Assembly (NCBI RefSeq): GCF_000282475.1
Contig: NZ_AKJF01000062.1
Coordinates: 1-62,378 of the forward strand
Source of the DNA: Pseudomonas sp. GM78
Lineage (GTDB): Bacteria; Pseudomonadota; Gammaproteobacteria; Pseudomonadales; Pseudomonadaceae
DNA: 62,378 nucleotides
Direction of reading: 5' to 3'
In this document: in pieces, positions 45,806 through 55,461 of the stretch
Layout of the letters: the number at the start of each line of letters is the position of its first letter
Numbering within the stretch: the first letter of the stretch is position 1
Notes under the pieces: generated by a model
The model's input: the letters and a program-made list of their open reading frames with translations, nothing else
What the model was told of the DNA's origin: nothing
Database searches by the model: none
Program-made: the position numbers and the translations under genes

Positions 45806-45900
45806 CTTGTTGCCCTCCGTTTGGATGGCCCAAGTCTCTGCCCGGGGCTAAGATCAATCCAACGAATGTTTCTGATGGTAACCATCTCGGAGATTGATGC

Positions 45901-46755
45901 ATGTCGGCCTACCCGAGTATCGATACCGAAGTGCTGCGCACCTTCGTCGCCATCGCCGACCAGGGTGGTTTCACCCGCGCCGGTGAATTGGTCCATCGCA
46001 CCCAGTCAGCCGTCAGCATGCAGATGAAGCGACTGGAAGAAGATATTCTGCAGCGCCAACTGTTCCAGCGTGACGGACGCCAGGTGCGGCTCACGGCCGA
46101 AGGCCAGGTGCTGCTGGGTTATGCGCGGCGAATCCTCAAGCTGCACAGCGAAGTGTTCAACACGCTGCGCGAGCCGCACATGGTCGGCACGGTACGCATC
46201 GGCACCCCGGACGACTACGTGATGCGTTTTCTGCCGGGGATCCTGCGCCAGTTTGCCCAGTCCTACCCGCTGATCCAGATCGAAGTGCATTGTGAATCAT
46301 CAAAACAACTGCTGATGCGCCAGGACCTCGACCTGTCCATCGTCACCCGTGAGCCGGGCAGTGAAATCGGCCAGTTGTTGCGCAAGGAACGTTTTGTCTG
46401 GGCCGAGGCGCAATGCTACAGCGCCCACGAGCAGACGCCGCTGCCACTGGCGATGTTCAACAGTGATTGTTTCTGCCGTATCTGGGCCTGCAACGCCCTT
46501 GATGCCCAAGGACGTGATTATCGCGTGGCGTATAACAGCGACAGCCTGTCGGCGATCATGGCGGTGGTCAGCGCCGGCCTGGCTGTCACCGCGCAACTTG
46601 AAAGCCTGATCACCGCAGACATGCGCATCCTCGGTGAGGCCGAGGATCTGCCGGTGCTGCCCGAGGCCAGTATCATGCTGGTGCGCAACCTGCATAATCC
46701 GTCACCGATCACCGAGTGCCTGGCCGAGCATATCGTCGAAGGCTTCAAGCTTTAA
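45901..46755 (+). CDS. LysR-type regulator divergent from DUF1127 genes
   Basis: A 284-residue LysR regulator: winged helix AIADQGGFTRAGELVHRTQSAVSMQMKRLEE and an effector domain with VRIGTPDDYVMRFLPGILRQFAQSYP. The divergent position suggests it controls the DUF1127 pair, whose shared promoter gap is only 95 bases. ATG at 45901 follows GGAGATTGATGC. Its 3' end overlaps the convergent TauE/SafE gene by 11 bases. Confidence 0.87.
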   Translation: MSAYPSIDTEVLRTFVAIADQGGFTRAGELVHRTQSAVSMQMKRLEEDILQRQLFQRDGRQVRLTAEGQVLLGYARRILKLHSEVFNTLREPHMVGTVRIGTPDDYVMRFLPGILRQFAQSYPLIQIEVHCESSKQLLMRQDLDLSIVTREPGSEIGQLLRKERFVWAEAQCYSAHEQTPLPLAMFNSDCFCRIWACNALDAQGRDYRVAYNSDSLSAIMAVVSAGLAVTAQLESLITADMRILGEAEDLPVLPEASIMLVRNLHNPSPITECLAEHIVEGFKL

Positions 46756-47494
46756 ACGCAAGCATCACCGCACAGCACAGCAGGAAACCGCAAAACAGGG
46801 CGCGCAGCAGACGCTCCGGCAGGCTGTGGGCGATCTTCACGCCCCAGCTGATACTCATCAGCCCGCCGATTGCCAGTGGCACACCGATCATCCAGTTCAC
46901 CTGGTGATGCACGCCATAAGTGACCAGCGTGACGCCGGTGCTCGGCAGCGCCAGTGCCAGGGACAGGCCCTGGGCAACCACCTGGGTGGTGCCGAACACG
47001 CTGGTCAACACTGGTGTCGCCACCACTGCCCCGCCCACGCCAAACAGGCCGCCCATGGTGCCGGATGCGGCACCGAGCACGCCCAGCCATGGCCATGAAT
47101 GGTTCATCTGCGCCGAAGGTGCTGCGCTGGCGAGGAACATCCGCACCAGGTTGTAGGCGCAAAGCGCGATCAGGAACGCGACAAAACCGATACGCATGCT
47201 TTGCGCATCGATCCCCACCGCCCAGATCGATCCGAGCCAGGCGAAGCAAAAACCCATCGTGGCCAGCGGCAGCGCGTGACGTAACTCGATCTTGTTGCGC
47301 TGGTGGTAGCGCCACAGCGCCAGCATCACGTTCGGCACCACCATCACCAATGCCGTACCTTGGGCAATCTGCTGATCAAGACCGCACAACACGCCCAGCA
47401 ACGGAATGGCGATCAATCCCCCGCCGATACCAAACAGACCGCCGAGGGTTCCCAAGGCGGCGCCGAAAACCAGGTACAACACAAACTCAATCAC
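46745..47494 (-). CDS. TauE/SafE family sulfite/organosulfonate exporter
   Basis: A 249-residue inner-membrane protein of the TauE/SafE family with about eight hydrophobic segments and the internal repeat pattern typical of it: GGLFGIGGGLIAIPLL in the first half and GGLFGVGGAVVATPVLT in the second. Such proteins carry anions such as sulfite or sulfoacetate. The start is GTG at 47494, with GAGAGAGACACC before it. Divergent from a LysR gene that may regulate it. Confidence 0.88.
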   Translation of the reverse strand: MIEFVLYLVFGAALGTLGGLFGIGGGLIAIPLLGVLCGLDQQIAQGTALVMVVPNVMLALWRYHQRNKIELRHALPLATMGFCFAWLGSIWAVGIDAQSMRIGFVAFLIALCAYNLVRMFLASAAPSAQMNHSWPWLGVLGAASGTMGGLFGVGGAVVATPVLTSVFGTTQVVAQGLSLALALPSTGVTLVTYGVHHQVNWMIGVPLAIGGLMSISWGVKIAHSLPERLLRALFCGFLLCCAVMLAFKA

Positions 47495-47606
47495 GGTGTC
47501 TCTCTCCCAAACGTCAGGCGAGTCATCCTACGCAACTGCTTCTGGCGCGGAAACGCACAGCAACGCACAATGGCTATGCCAAACTCGCACAGGCATCGAG
47601 CCACAC

Positions 47607-48563
47607 ATGAATCCCAACCTACTGACCGAGCAACTGGGCCTGTTTCTCGACGTGCTGGAAAGCGGCAGTTTTTCCGCCGCGTCACGCCGTCATCCACTAA
47701 CACCTTCGGCCGTGGCGCGGCGCATTGACAGCCTGGAAGGCGCCGTCGGCAGCCAATTGTTCATTCGCAGCACCCATGCGGTGCGCGCGACGCCGGCGGG
47801 GCTGGCGTTTGCCGAACGCGCGCGCAGGATCGTCGCCGAATTGCGCCTGGCCCGGGCCGAAGCAGTGTCCCTGAGCAGCGCACCGGAAGGCCTGATTCGT
47901 GTCGATGCACCGGCCGCGTTCGGGCGGCGACACCTGGCACCGGTGATTGCCGACTTTCTGCTGCTCTATCCCGGCCTCGACGTGCAATTGCAGTTGATCG
48001 ACAGCTTTGTCGACATGCAGGGCTTGAACCTGGGAAAGGTCGATCTGGTCTTGCGCGCCGGGCAATTGGCCGATACCCGGTTGGTGGCAACGCCACTGGC
48101 GAGCATGGTGCGCATCGCCTGCGCCAGCCCCGACTACTTGCAACGCCGCGGCGTGCCGAATGATCCGGCGCAGTTGGTCGAACATGACGGCCTGGACTGG
48201 GCCGGCCTGGCCCCTCCCTTCGCCTGGCGCTTCGAAAGGGACGGCCAGATGCAACTGCATCGGCCGTCGCGCGTGCGCATGAGCGCCAACAATGCCGAAG
48301 CGTTGATCTACAGCGCATTGGCCGGCCTGGGCATCGCCCACTTGCCGACCTGGCTCGTCAGCGAATACCTGTTGCGCGGCGAACTGCTGCCGTTGTTCTG
48401 CGAGAACGGCCTGCCAAAACCGGAAAGCTCCGGGATCTACGCCTTGCGCCTGCAGCAGCAACCCAATTCCCGCAGTCGCCTGCTGCTGGAATACCTGAAA
48501 ACCCGTTTCAGCCCCATTCCGCCATGGGACCTGGTGCTGCAAACCCATCTGGGCCGGCACTAG
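47607..48563 (+). CDS. LysR-type regulator divergent from the TauE/SafE gene
   Basis: A 318-residue LysR regulator, DUF24-free and of the CrgA/DhcR-like group: SGSFSAASRRHPLTPSAVARRIDSLEGAVGSQLF forms the helix-turn-helix, followed by LIRVDAPAAFGRRHLAPVIADFL. ATG at 47607 gives the normal start; the longer frame is antisense to the exporter. The 112-base divergent gap suggests control of the exporter. Confidence 0.87.
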   Translation: MNPNLLTEQLGLFLDVLESGSFSAASRRHPLTPSAVARRIDSLEGAVGSQLFIRSTHAVRATPAGLAFAERARRIVAELRLARAEAVSLSSAPEGLIRVDAPAAFGRRHLAPVIADFLLLYPGLDVQLQLIDSFVDMQGLNLGKVDLVLRAGQLADTRLVATPLASMVRIACASPDYLQRRGVPNDPAQLVEHDGLDWAGLAPPFAWRFERDGQMQLHRPSRVRMSANNAEALIYSALAGLGIAHLPTWLVSEYLLRGELLPLFCENGLPKPESSGIYALRLQQQPNSRSRLLLEYLKTRFSPIPPWDLVLQTHLGRH

Positions 48564-48632
48564 CCCAGAATTGTCTGGCGCGTTAAAGATTTGCCCGCTA
48601 GATTCATGAAGATCACTGATCAAGGCTTCCCA

Positions 48633-49094
48633 ATGACCACCAAGCGCGACACCCCGGACAACTGCGACCACCTGCTGCTGGACAACCAGGCCTGCTTCGC
48701 CCTGCATTCCACTTCGCTGATGATGACCAAGGTCTACAAACCCTTGCTGCAGGCGCTGGGCCTGACCTATCCGCAATACCTGGTGATGATGGTGCTGTGG
48801 GAGAAGGACGGTTTGACCGTGGGTGAAATCAGCGCGCGCCTGTTGACCGATCCCGGCTCGCTCACGCCGCTGCTAAAGCGCCTGGAGGCCGAAGGCGTGC
48901 TCAGCCGCACCCGCAGCCGTGAGGACGAACGCGTGGTGATCGTCGAGCTCACCGAACAGGGCCGCGCCCTGCGCGACAAGGCCCGTGGCATTCCGCAATG
49001 CATCCTCGGCGCCAGCGGGATGACCCTGGAGCGACTGCAAAAGCTCCAAGCGGAACTGCAGGAACTGCGTCGCCATCTGCAAGACAGCCTCTGA
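48633..49094 (+). CDS. ohrR: Organic peroxide sensor OhrR (MarR family)
   Basis: A 153-residue MarR-family repressor with the OhrR fingerprint [11 protein letters not shown]; Cys21 is the peroxide-sensing Cys. A second Cys (QCILGASG, near residue 127) could form the disulfide of two-Cys OhrR proteins. The winged helix is [25 protein letters not shown]. It represses ohr until oxidised. I take the ATG at 48633, preceded by AAGG; an earlier ATG at 48606 would add nine residues. Confidence 0.9.
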   Translation: MTTKRDTPDNCDHLLLDNQACFALHSTSLMMTKVYKPLLQALGLTYPQYLVMMVLWEKDGLTVGEISARLLTDPGSLTPLLKRLEAEGVLSRTRSREDERVVIVELTEQGRALRDKARGIPQCILGASGMTLERLQKLQAELQELRRHLQDSL

Positions 49095-49118
49095 TTTTCA
49101 GATCCCCCGAAAATCCAC

Positions 49119-49209
49119 TGTAGGAGTGAGCCTGCTCGCGATGGCGGTGTGTCAGTCAACATCGATGTTGAATGTGACACAGCTATCGCGAGCAGGCTCA
49201 CTCCTACAG
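49119..49209. repeat. REPIN with inner palindrome
   Basis: CTGTAGGAGTGAGCCTGCTC and its inverse at the far end. The inside holds a second inverted repeat, TGTGTCA ... TGACACA around TCAACATCGATGTTGA, so nested hairpins are possible between ohrR and ohr. Confidence 0.88.
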
Positions 49210-49222
49210 TCGTTTTGCGCCT

Positions 49223-49315
49223 GCGCTAAATTTTTTCAAAAATTTATCTTGCGCACTAATTATTGGCGCGATACATTCATTTCGCACTTACTTAGCGCGC
49301 AAACATTTAGCGCAA
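49223..49315. promoter_or_regulatory. Candidate OhrR operator region
   Basis: Four related elements in about 90 A+T-rich bases before ohr: GCGCTAAA (49223), TTGCGCACTAATTATTGGCG (49249), CTTAGCGCGC (49291) and TTTAGCGC (49306). The GCGC-centred, TTAG-flanked pattern suggests MarR/OhrR binding. Assignment is by position. Confidence 0.5.
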
Positions 49316-49343
49316 AACATCAAACCTGAACGAGGCTTTCACC

Positions 49344-49763
49344 ATGCAAACTCTCTACACCGCCATTGCAACGTCCACCGGTGGCCGCGACGGTCGTGCG
49401 ATCTCCAGCGACAACATTCTCGACGTCAAACTCGCCACCCCGAAAGAACTCGGCGGCGCTGGCGGCGCGGCGACCAACCCTGAGCAACTGTTCGCCGCCG
49501 GCTACTCCGCCTGCTTCATCGGTGCGCTGAAATTCGTCGCCAGCCAGACCAAACGCAAAATCCCGGATAACGCGTCGATCACCGCCCATGTCGGCATCGG
49601 CCAGATCCCTGGCGGCTTCGGTCTGGACATCGACCTGCACATCAGCCTGCCGGGCCTGGAACAAGCCGACGCACAAACACTGGTCGAGGCTGCCCACCAG
49701 GTCTGCCCGTACTCCAACGCCACTCGTGGCAACGTCGAAGTACGTCTGCACGTAACCGTCTAA
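49344..49763 (+). CDS. ohr: Organic hydroperoxide reductase Ohr
   Basis: A 139-residue Ohr: N-terminal LYTAIATSTGGRDGRAIS, and two catalytic Cys in SACF (Cys57) and VCPYSNATRGN (Cys121). It reduces fatty-acid and other organic hydroperoxides with lipoylated proteins as donor. ATG at 49344 follows ACGAGGCTTTCACC. Preceded by the ohrR operator region and followed 36 bases later by an esterase gene, probably in the same transcript. Confidence 0.95.
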   Translation: MQTLYTAIATSTGGRDGRAISSDNILDVKLATPKELGGAGGAATNPEQLFAAGYSACFIGALKFVASQTKRKIPDNASITAHVGIGQIPGGFGLDIDLHISLPGLEQADAQTLVEAAHQVCPYSNATRGNVEVRLHVTV

Positions 49764-49799
49764 CGTCGCCTTCCACCCAGGCCCGAACAGGAAATGAAC

Positions 49800-50810
49800 A
49801 TGAACACTTTCAGCAAAGTCTTGACCGGTACCCTTCTCGCCCTGTCTGTCCACAGTGCATTCGCCGGCGACGTTGAACACAACACCCAGGCGTTTCTCGA
49901 TGCACTGAATGCCGGAACCGGCAAACCGATGGAACAGATGACGCCCAAAGAGGCCCGCGCCGTGCTGGTGGGCGCGCAATCCGGGGTGAAGCTGACGCTG
50001 CCAAAAGCCGATGTCAGCGAGAAGACCATCCAGGTCGATGGCCAACCGCTGAGCCTGACCATCGTCCGGCCAGCCGGGGTCAAGGGCGAGCTGCCGGTGT
50101 TCATGTTCTTCCACGGCGGCGGTTGGGTCCTGGGCGACTTCCCGACCCACGAGCGACTGGTTCGGGATCTGGTGGCGGGTTCGGGGGCGGCGGCGGTTTT
50201 CGTCAACTACACCCCCTCGCCGGAAGCGCACTACCCGGTGGCGATCAACCAGGCGTATGCCGCGACCCAATGGGTGGCCGAGCACGGTAAAGAGATCAAC
50301 GTCGACGGCAAGCGCCTGGCAGTGGCCGGCAACAGCGTCGGTGGCAACATGGCGGCAGTGGTCGCGCTGATGGCAAAAGACAAAGGCACACCGGCAATCA
50401 AGTTCCAGGTCCTGTTGTGGCCGGTGACCGATGCCAACTTCGACACCGGTTCCTATAACCAGTACGCCGAAGGGCACTTCCTGACCCGCAACATGATGAA
50501 GTGGTTCTGGGACAACTACACCACTGACGCCAAGCAGCGTAACGAGATCTACGCCTCACCGCTGCGGGCCACCCCTGCGCAACTCAAGGGGCTGCCACCG
50601 GCGCTGGTGCAGACGGCGAGTGCCGACGTGCTGCGCGATGAAGGTGAAGCCTACGCCCGCAAACTCGACGAGGCCGGGGTGGCGGTGACCTCGGTGCGCT
50701 ACAACGGCATGATCCACGACTATGGCTTGCTCAACGTGGTGAGCCAGGTGCCGGCGGTGCGGTCGGCGATGTTGCAGGCGTCTGAAGAGCTCAAGCAACA
50801 CCTGAAGTAA
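49800..50810 (+). CDS. Secreted alpha/beta hydrolase, HSL-type esterase
   Basis: A 336-residue esterase with a signal peptide (ends near AFA-GD, residue 23). The oxyanion motif HGGGW (105-109) and nucleophile elbow GNSVGG (177-182, Ser179) are those of the hormone-sensitive lipase family; the C-terminal ADVLRDEGEAYA Asp and MIHDYG His complete the triad. I choose the ATG at 49800, since AGGAA lies 6 bases before it and touches the alternative ATG at 49794. Following ohr it may act on oxidised or lipid esters in the periplasm, which is inference. Confidence 0.87.
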   Translation: MNTFSKVLTGTLLALSVHSAFAGDVEHNTQAFLDALNAGTGKPMEQMTPKEARAVLVGAQSGVKLTLPKADVSEKTIQVDGQPLSLTIVRPAGVKGELPVFMFFHGGGWVLGDFPTHERLVRDLVAGSGAAAVFVNYTPSPEAHYPVAINQAYAATQWVAEHGKEINVDGKRLAVAGNSVGGNMAAVVALMAKDKGTPAIKFQVLLWPVTDANFDTGSYNQYAEGHFLTRNMMKWFWDNYTTDAKQRNEIYASPLRATPAQLKGLPPALVQTASADVLRDEGEAYARKLDEAGVAVTSVRYNGMIHDYGLLNVVSQVPAVRSAMLQASEELKQHLK

Positions 50811-50820
50811 CGTTTTCCCT

Positions 50821-50889
50821 TGTAGGAGCACGGCTTGCCGGCGATGGCGCTCTTGCGTACGCCATCGCCGGCAAGCCGTGCTCCTACAG
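50821..50889. repeat. REPIN, CGGCTTGCCGGCG type
   Basis: TGTAGGAGCACGGCTTGCCG and the exact inverse, enclosing GCGATGGCG ... CGCCATCGC; nearly a full palindrome of about 69 bases. Confidence 0.92.
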
Positions 50890-50913
50890 GGATTGGGTGT
50901 ATCCGACGCGCAC

Positions 50914-50946
50914 AAAAAAGCCCGACTCAATGGTCGGGCTTTTTTA
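50914..50946. terminator. Bidirectional intrinsic terminator
   Basis: GCCCGAC-TCAATG-GTCGGGC with A-run and T-run on the two sides; ends efp on the minus strand. Confidence 0.92.
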
Positions 50947-50961
50947 TTCCTCAAGCAGTGC

Positions 50962-51531
50962 TTATTTAGCACGGCCTTTGTAGGAACCGCCTTCGCGGGT
51001 ATCGATCTCGATCATGTCGCCGATTTCGATGAAGTCAGCAACCGACAGCTCGGTACCGTTCTTCAGTTTGGCAGGCTTCATCACCTTGCCGGAAGTGTCG
51101 CCGCGTGCGGAACCTTCGGTGTAGTCAACCTGACGCACGATGGTGGTCGGCAGCTCTACGGAAACCAGACGGCCTTCGAAGAACACGGCTTCGCAAACGT
51201 CGGTCATGCCTTCTTCGATGAACGGCAGAACGCTTTCGATGTCTTCGGCGTTCAGTTCGTACATGGTGTAGTCAGTCGTGTCCATGAACGTGTAGCTGTC
51301 ACCGCTGATGAAGGACAGGGTCGCTTCTTTACGGTCCAGGATCACGTCGTCCAGCTTGTCGTCGGCGCTGTAGACGGTTTCAGTCTTGTAGCCGGTCAGC
51401 AGGTTTTTCAGCTTGGTCTTCATGATCGCGCTGTTACGGCCCGACTTGGTGAATTCAGCTTTCTGAACCAGCCAAGGATCGTTGTCGATACGGATCACGG
51501 TACCGGGTTTGAGTTCTTTACCAGTTTTCAT
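50962..51531 (-). CDS. efp: Elongation factor P
   Basis: A 189-residue EF-P with three beta domains. The KOW-like domain I contains the loop SGRNSAIM, where Pseudomonas EF-P has Arg (residue 32) in place of the Lys used in E. coli; this Arg is rhamnosylated by EarP, encoded next door. The C-terminal [33 protein letters not shown] is domain III. EF-P relieves ribosome stalling at proline runs. ATG at 51531. It lies 48 bases downstream of earP on the same strand. Confidence 0.97.
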   Translation of the reverse strand: MKTGKELKPGTVIRIDNDPWLVQKAEFTKSGRNSAIMKTKLKNLLTGYKTETVYSADDKLDDVILDRKEATLSFISGDSYTFMDTTDYTMYELNAEDIESVLPFIEEGMTDVCEAVFFEGRLVSVELPTTIVRQVDYTEGSARGDTSGKVMKPAKLKNGTELSVADFIEIGDMIEIDTREGGSYKGRAK

Positions 51532-51579
51532 TGCGAATATCCGAATTTGGATGGGATTTACAAAAATCTAGGCCGCGTA

Positions 51580-52722
51580 TCATATCCAATTTACATAAAA
51601 CTGTACCAGCGCCGCGGCAAGATCGGTGTGCAAGGCCTGTTCCAGACACCACGTCTCGGCGTGATTTTGCAGCTGTGGCCAGTGTTTGCGGGTTGATTGC
51701 CAGTGGTCGGTCATTGTCTCACCGGCATTCCAGGCCCGCCAGAGACCGCTGATCGCCTCGCCAGCCGCTGGCGAAAGGTCCTTGGTGTAGAGCGTGAGGA
51801 AGGCTTCGAGCTTGTCCAGATGGACATCTTCTTCCTGCTGATAGATGTGCCACAGCATGGGCCGACCCGCCCATTGCGCGCGGACAAAGGAGTCTTCGCC
51901 GCGTACGGCGTTGAAATCACAGCACCACAACAAGTGGTCATACTGGTCCTGTCGGACGAACGGCAACACCTGCACGGTCAAGGCATCGCGCACATGCAAT
52001 GCCCCCGCCTGCAGATCCTGCACCCCCAGCCAACGCTCGACGTCGCCCAGGATCCGCCCTTGCGGCACCAGCAGATGAGTGGGCGTGGAGTCACTCGCCA
52101 AGGTGTCCAGCCAGCTGGCCAACCCGGCGTTTTCATAGGCAAACAGTGAAATCAGCAGCGCACCCGGCGCGCGGTCGACCCCCAGGCCTTGCAGGAAGCT
52201 TCGCTGAGCCTCGGGGCTCTGTTGAAACTGCCGACGCCGTTCGAGCAATCTGCTTTCACGCAGCAGGCCGCCCGTCCCCTTGTGAAACCCGGGGAAGAAA
52301 AAGTGCTTCTGCACGTGCTTGTATTTTACCGACGGCAAGCCGTGGCAGCCGATCACCCAGTCCTCAGCGCTCAAGTAGTCGAGGTTCATCCACAGCGGCG
52401 TCTTTTCCCGCAGGGCCATGGCGTCCATGTAGGCGCCTGGCAACTGACAGGCGAACGCGGCGATCACCACATCGGCAGCCTCCACCGGTTGCCAATCGGC
52501 CGACCAATGGCACACTTCGACACCCTGCTGCCATTGCCGGCCTGCATGAATGTCGATCTGCGGGCACAGGCGCTCGAAGGCTCGCAGATCGTCGACCCAC
52601 AAACGCACCTCCACCCCGTGCTCGGCCACCAGTTGCCGAGACAGTCGCCAGGTCACGCCGATGTCGCCAAAGTTGTCGACCACGGTGCAAAAAATATCCC
52701 AGCGGGTTTTCTTATCAGGCAT
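51580..52722 (-). CDS. earP: EF-P arginine rhamnosyltransferase EarP
   Basis: A 380-residue GT-B glycosyltransferase that attaches rhamnose to Arg32 of EF-P. Family marks: N-terminal CTVVDNFGDIGVTWRLSRQL with the key Asp residues, and NAVRGEDSFVRAQWAGRPMLWHIY with the catalytic-region Glu. The neighbouring efp has the Arg loop it needs. ATG at 52722 is the conserved start. The order earP then efp on one strand suggests joint transcription, although efp probably also has its own promoter in the 48-base gap. Confidence 0.93.
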   Translation of the reverse strand: MPDKKTRWDIFCTVVDNFGDIGVTWRLSRQLVAEHGVEVRLWVDDLRAFERLCPQIDIHAGRQWQQGVEVCHWSADWQPVEAADVVIAAFACQLPGAYMDAMALREKTPLWMNLDYLSAEDWVIGCHGLPSVKYKHVQKHFFFPGFHKGTGGLLRESRLLERRRQFQQSPEAQRSFLQGLGVDRAPGALLISLFAYENAGLASWLDTLASDSTPTHLLVPQGRILGDVERWLGVQDLQAGALHVRDALTVQVLPFVRQDQYDHLLWCCDFNAVRGEDSFVRAQWAGRPMLWHIYQQEEDVHLDKLEAFLTLYTKDLSPAAGEAISGLWRAWNAGETMTDHWQSTRKHWPQLQNHAETWCLEQALHTDLAAALVQFYVNWI

Positions 52723-52846
52723 TCCAGGCTCCCGTTGGCAAAGGTGTCAATTGTCCGCATAAATCAGCCCGCGCAGAAGAGCCGACGCCGATTAATCTTC
52801 GTGCGACAATCGGCACTCGCCCGCGACCCCTCGCCAGGAGGCAACC

Positions 52847-53257
52847 ATGCCCTACCGCCCTACTCCGCGCCGACCCATTGCGATTCACCTCAGCGCCCTG
52901 CAACTGACCGGCAGCATCGCCCTCGGCTTGTGGCTGGGTTTCATCGCCATCGTATTGACCGGCTGGCTGGTATCCCGGCTGTTTTTCAGCGAACAACTGG
53001 CACCGGTCGCAGCCGCGGTGGAGCAACTGGCCAAGCCGCCAGTGGTGACACGCCCGGTACCGGACATTCCCGCACAGAGCCCCTTGTTCGAGCAGTATGA
53101 AGAAAACCTGCGCAAGAACGAGCAGGCACAACGACTCGACCAGGCGCGCGGCAGCAACCGCAACCTGTCGAACCCCCGATGCCAGTTCTGGTTGCAACAG
53201 GACCAGACGGCACCCAGCGAAAAAAGCCGCGCCAATGTCCTGCAATTTTGCGATTGA
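52847..53257 (+). CDS. Single-pass membrane protein, hypothetical
   Basis: A 136-residue protein with a basic start, one hydrophobic segment (LTGSIALGLWLGFIAIVLTGWLVSRLFF, about residues 20-47), and a mostly polar, periplasmic-looking rest with two Cys (PRCQFW and the C-terminal FCD). ATG at 52847 follows CCAGGAGGCAACC. It is followed after 2 bases by the Gre-like gene, so they form an operon. I do not recognise the family. Confidence 0.65.
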   Translation: MPYRPTPRRPIAIHLSALQLTGSIALGLWLGFIAIVLTGWLVSRLFFSEQLAPVAAAVEQLAKPPVVTRPVPDIPAQSPLFEQYEENLRKNEQAQRLDQARGSNRNLSNPRCQFWLQQDQTAPSEKSRANVLQFCD

Positions 53258-53259
53258 TC

Positions 53260-53742
53260 ATGAATAAGCACACTGTCCACCAATTGATTCTCGACAAGCT
53301 GCGGGTCGATCTCGACATTGCCGAGCGCGCCGCGCAGACCGCGTACGAAACCGCGACCCACGAAGAAAACATCGCCGAAAACAAGTACGACACACTGGGC
53401 CTGGAGGCGTCCTACCTGGCCGCAGGCCAAGCCAGGCGAGTCGAGGAGATTCGCCAGTCACTGGCGCTTTGCCAGAACCTGGCAATGCGTCCGTATGACG
53501 AGCAACGCGGTATCGAGATAGGTTCCCTGCTCGGCCTGGAAGACGAAAAGGGCCGAGAGCAATGGCTATTCCTGGCGCCGGATGCGGCGGGCCTGAAGGT
53601 TGACCTGGTGGGGCAACTGATTACCGTCATCACCCCGCGCTCACCGCTGGGCAAGAGTCTGCTGGGCAAGTTCGCAGGTGACGAGGTGGAGATTCTGGTG
53701 GCGGGTGCTCGGCAACAGTTTGCTGTCACCGAGGTGGTTTGA
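53260..53742 (+). CDS. GreA/GreB-like factor, divergent
   Basis: A 160-residue protein with the Gre layout: N-terminal helical part (residues about 1-75) and a C-terminal FKBP-like domain with the ITPRSPLGKSLLGKFAGDEVEI motif that marks GreA/GreB family C-termini. In true GreA the coiled-coil tip has DLKENAEY with two catalytic acids; here the matching segment reads ENIAENKYD (residues 36-44), so Asp is replaced by Asn and only one Glu matches. It may bind RNA polymerase without transcript cleavage, or act elsewhere. ATG at 53260 is 2 bases after the upstream stop. Confidence 0.72.
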   Translation: MNKHTVHQLILDKLRVDLDIAERAAQTAYETATHEENIAENKYDTLGLEASYLAAGQARRVEEIRQSLALCQNLAMRPYDEQRGIEIGSLLGLEDEKGREQWLFLAPDAAGLKVDLVGQLITVITPRSPLGKSLLGKFAGDEVEILVAGARQQFAVTEVV

Positions 53743-53775
53743 CCGGCTGCCCTGCCTGCGTGGCAGGATGCGCTA

Positions 53776-54759
<984 letters not shown>

Positions 54760-54862
54760 TCAAAGCAGGTAGACGCCACGGGCATCAGCGACGGTATATA
54801 ACTATATTAATGGTTTGAAGAATAAATCTAGAACTTTTTATCAAAATGCCATTATTCGTGTT

Positions 54863-55366
54863 CTAGCGATCCCCTTGGCGACGACGTTGCACCAGCGGCA
54901 CCAGGTAGACCGGTACCTTGGACAGTTGCAACACACGCGCTGCGGTCCGGCCCAAAGGCGTTTCCGCACCCGCACCATGGCTGTGACTCCCTACGATCAG
55001 CAAATCCACCGAGAGTTTCTGCGCCTGGTCGAGAATCACCTGCGATGGATCCCCCTGCAGCACCCGTACCGCCTTGATCCGTTCAAGGTCGTGCTCCCCC
55101 TCGTCACCCAGCTCTTCGCGAAAATTGTCGAGTACCCGCTGCTCGATACTGGCGATCACCGTGTTAAGACCCTGGCTGTGAAATTCGTTCAACGCCTGCT
55201 CGTCGAGATAACTCTGCAGCACCGATTCGGCAAACAGCCCCATGGGCTCTACGGCGTGCACCACATACAGGTCGGCATTGAATGTTCGGGCCAGTTCCAG
55301 GGCATGCTGCATCACCACGGGTGCGTACAGCCCGAGGTCGGTGGCATACAGCATCGAGCGAATCAT
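54863..55366 (-). CDS. Universal stress protein (UspA family)
   Basis: A 167-residue UspA-fold protein: MLYATDLGLYAPVVMQHALELARTF at the start and the nucleotide-binding GSHSHGAGAETPLGRTAARVL near residues 132-151, close to the G-X2-G-X9-G-S/T pattern of ATP-binding Usp proteins. ATG at 55366 follows GAGGAGGTCAT. Monocistronic between cysB and the nucleotidase. Confidence 0.9.
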   Translation of the reverse strand: MIRSMLYATDLGLYAPVVMQHALELARTFNADLYVVHAVEPMGLFAESVLQSYLDEQALNEFHSQGLNTVIASIEQRVLDNFREELGDEGEHDLERIKAVRVLQGDPSQVILDQAQKLSVDLLIVGSHSHGAGAETPLGRTAARVLQLSKVPVYLVPLVQRRRQGDR

Positions 55367-55461
55367 ATGACCTCCTCACGTGCCGACAATGGCGGAGATT
55401 GATTCAGCTTAGCAGTGCCTTGGCGAGTTCGACGTCTGGCGTAACATGTTGAACGGCGGGC

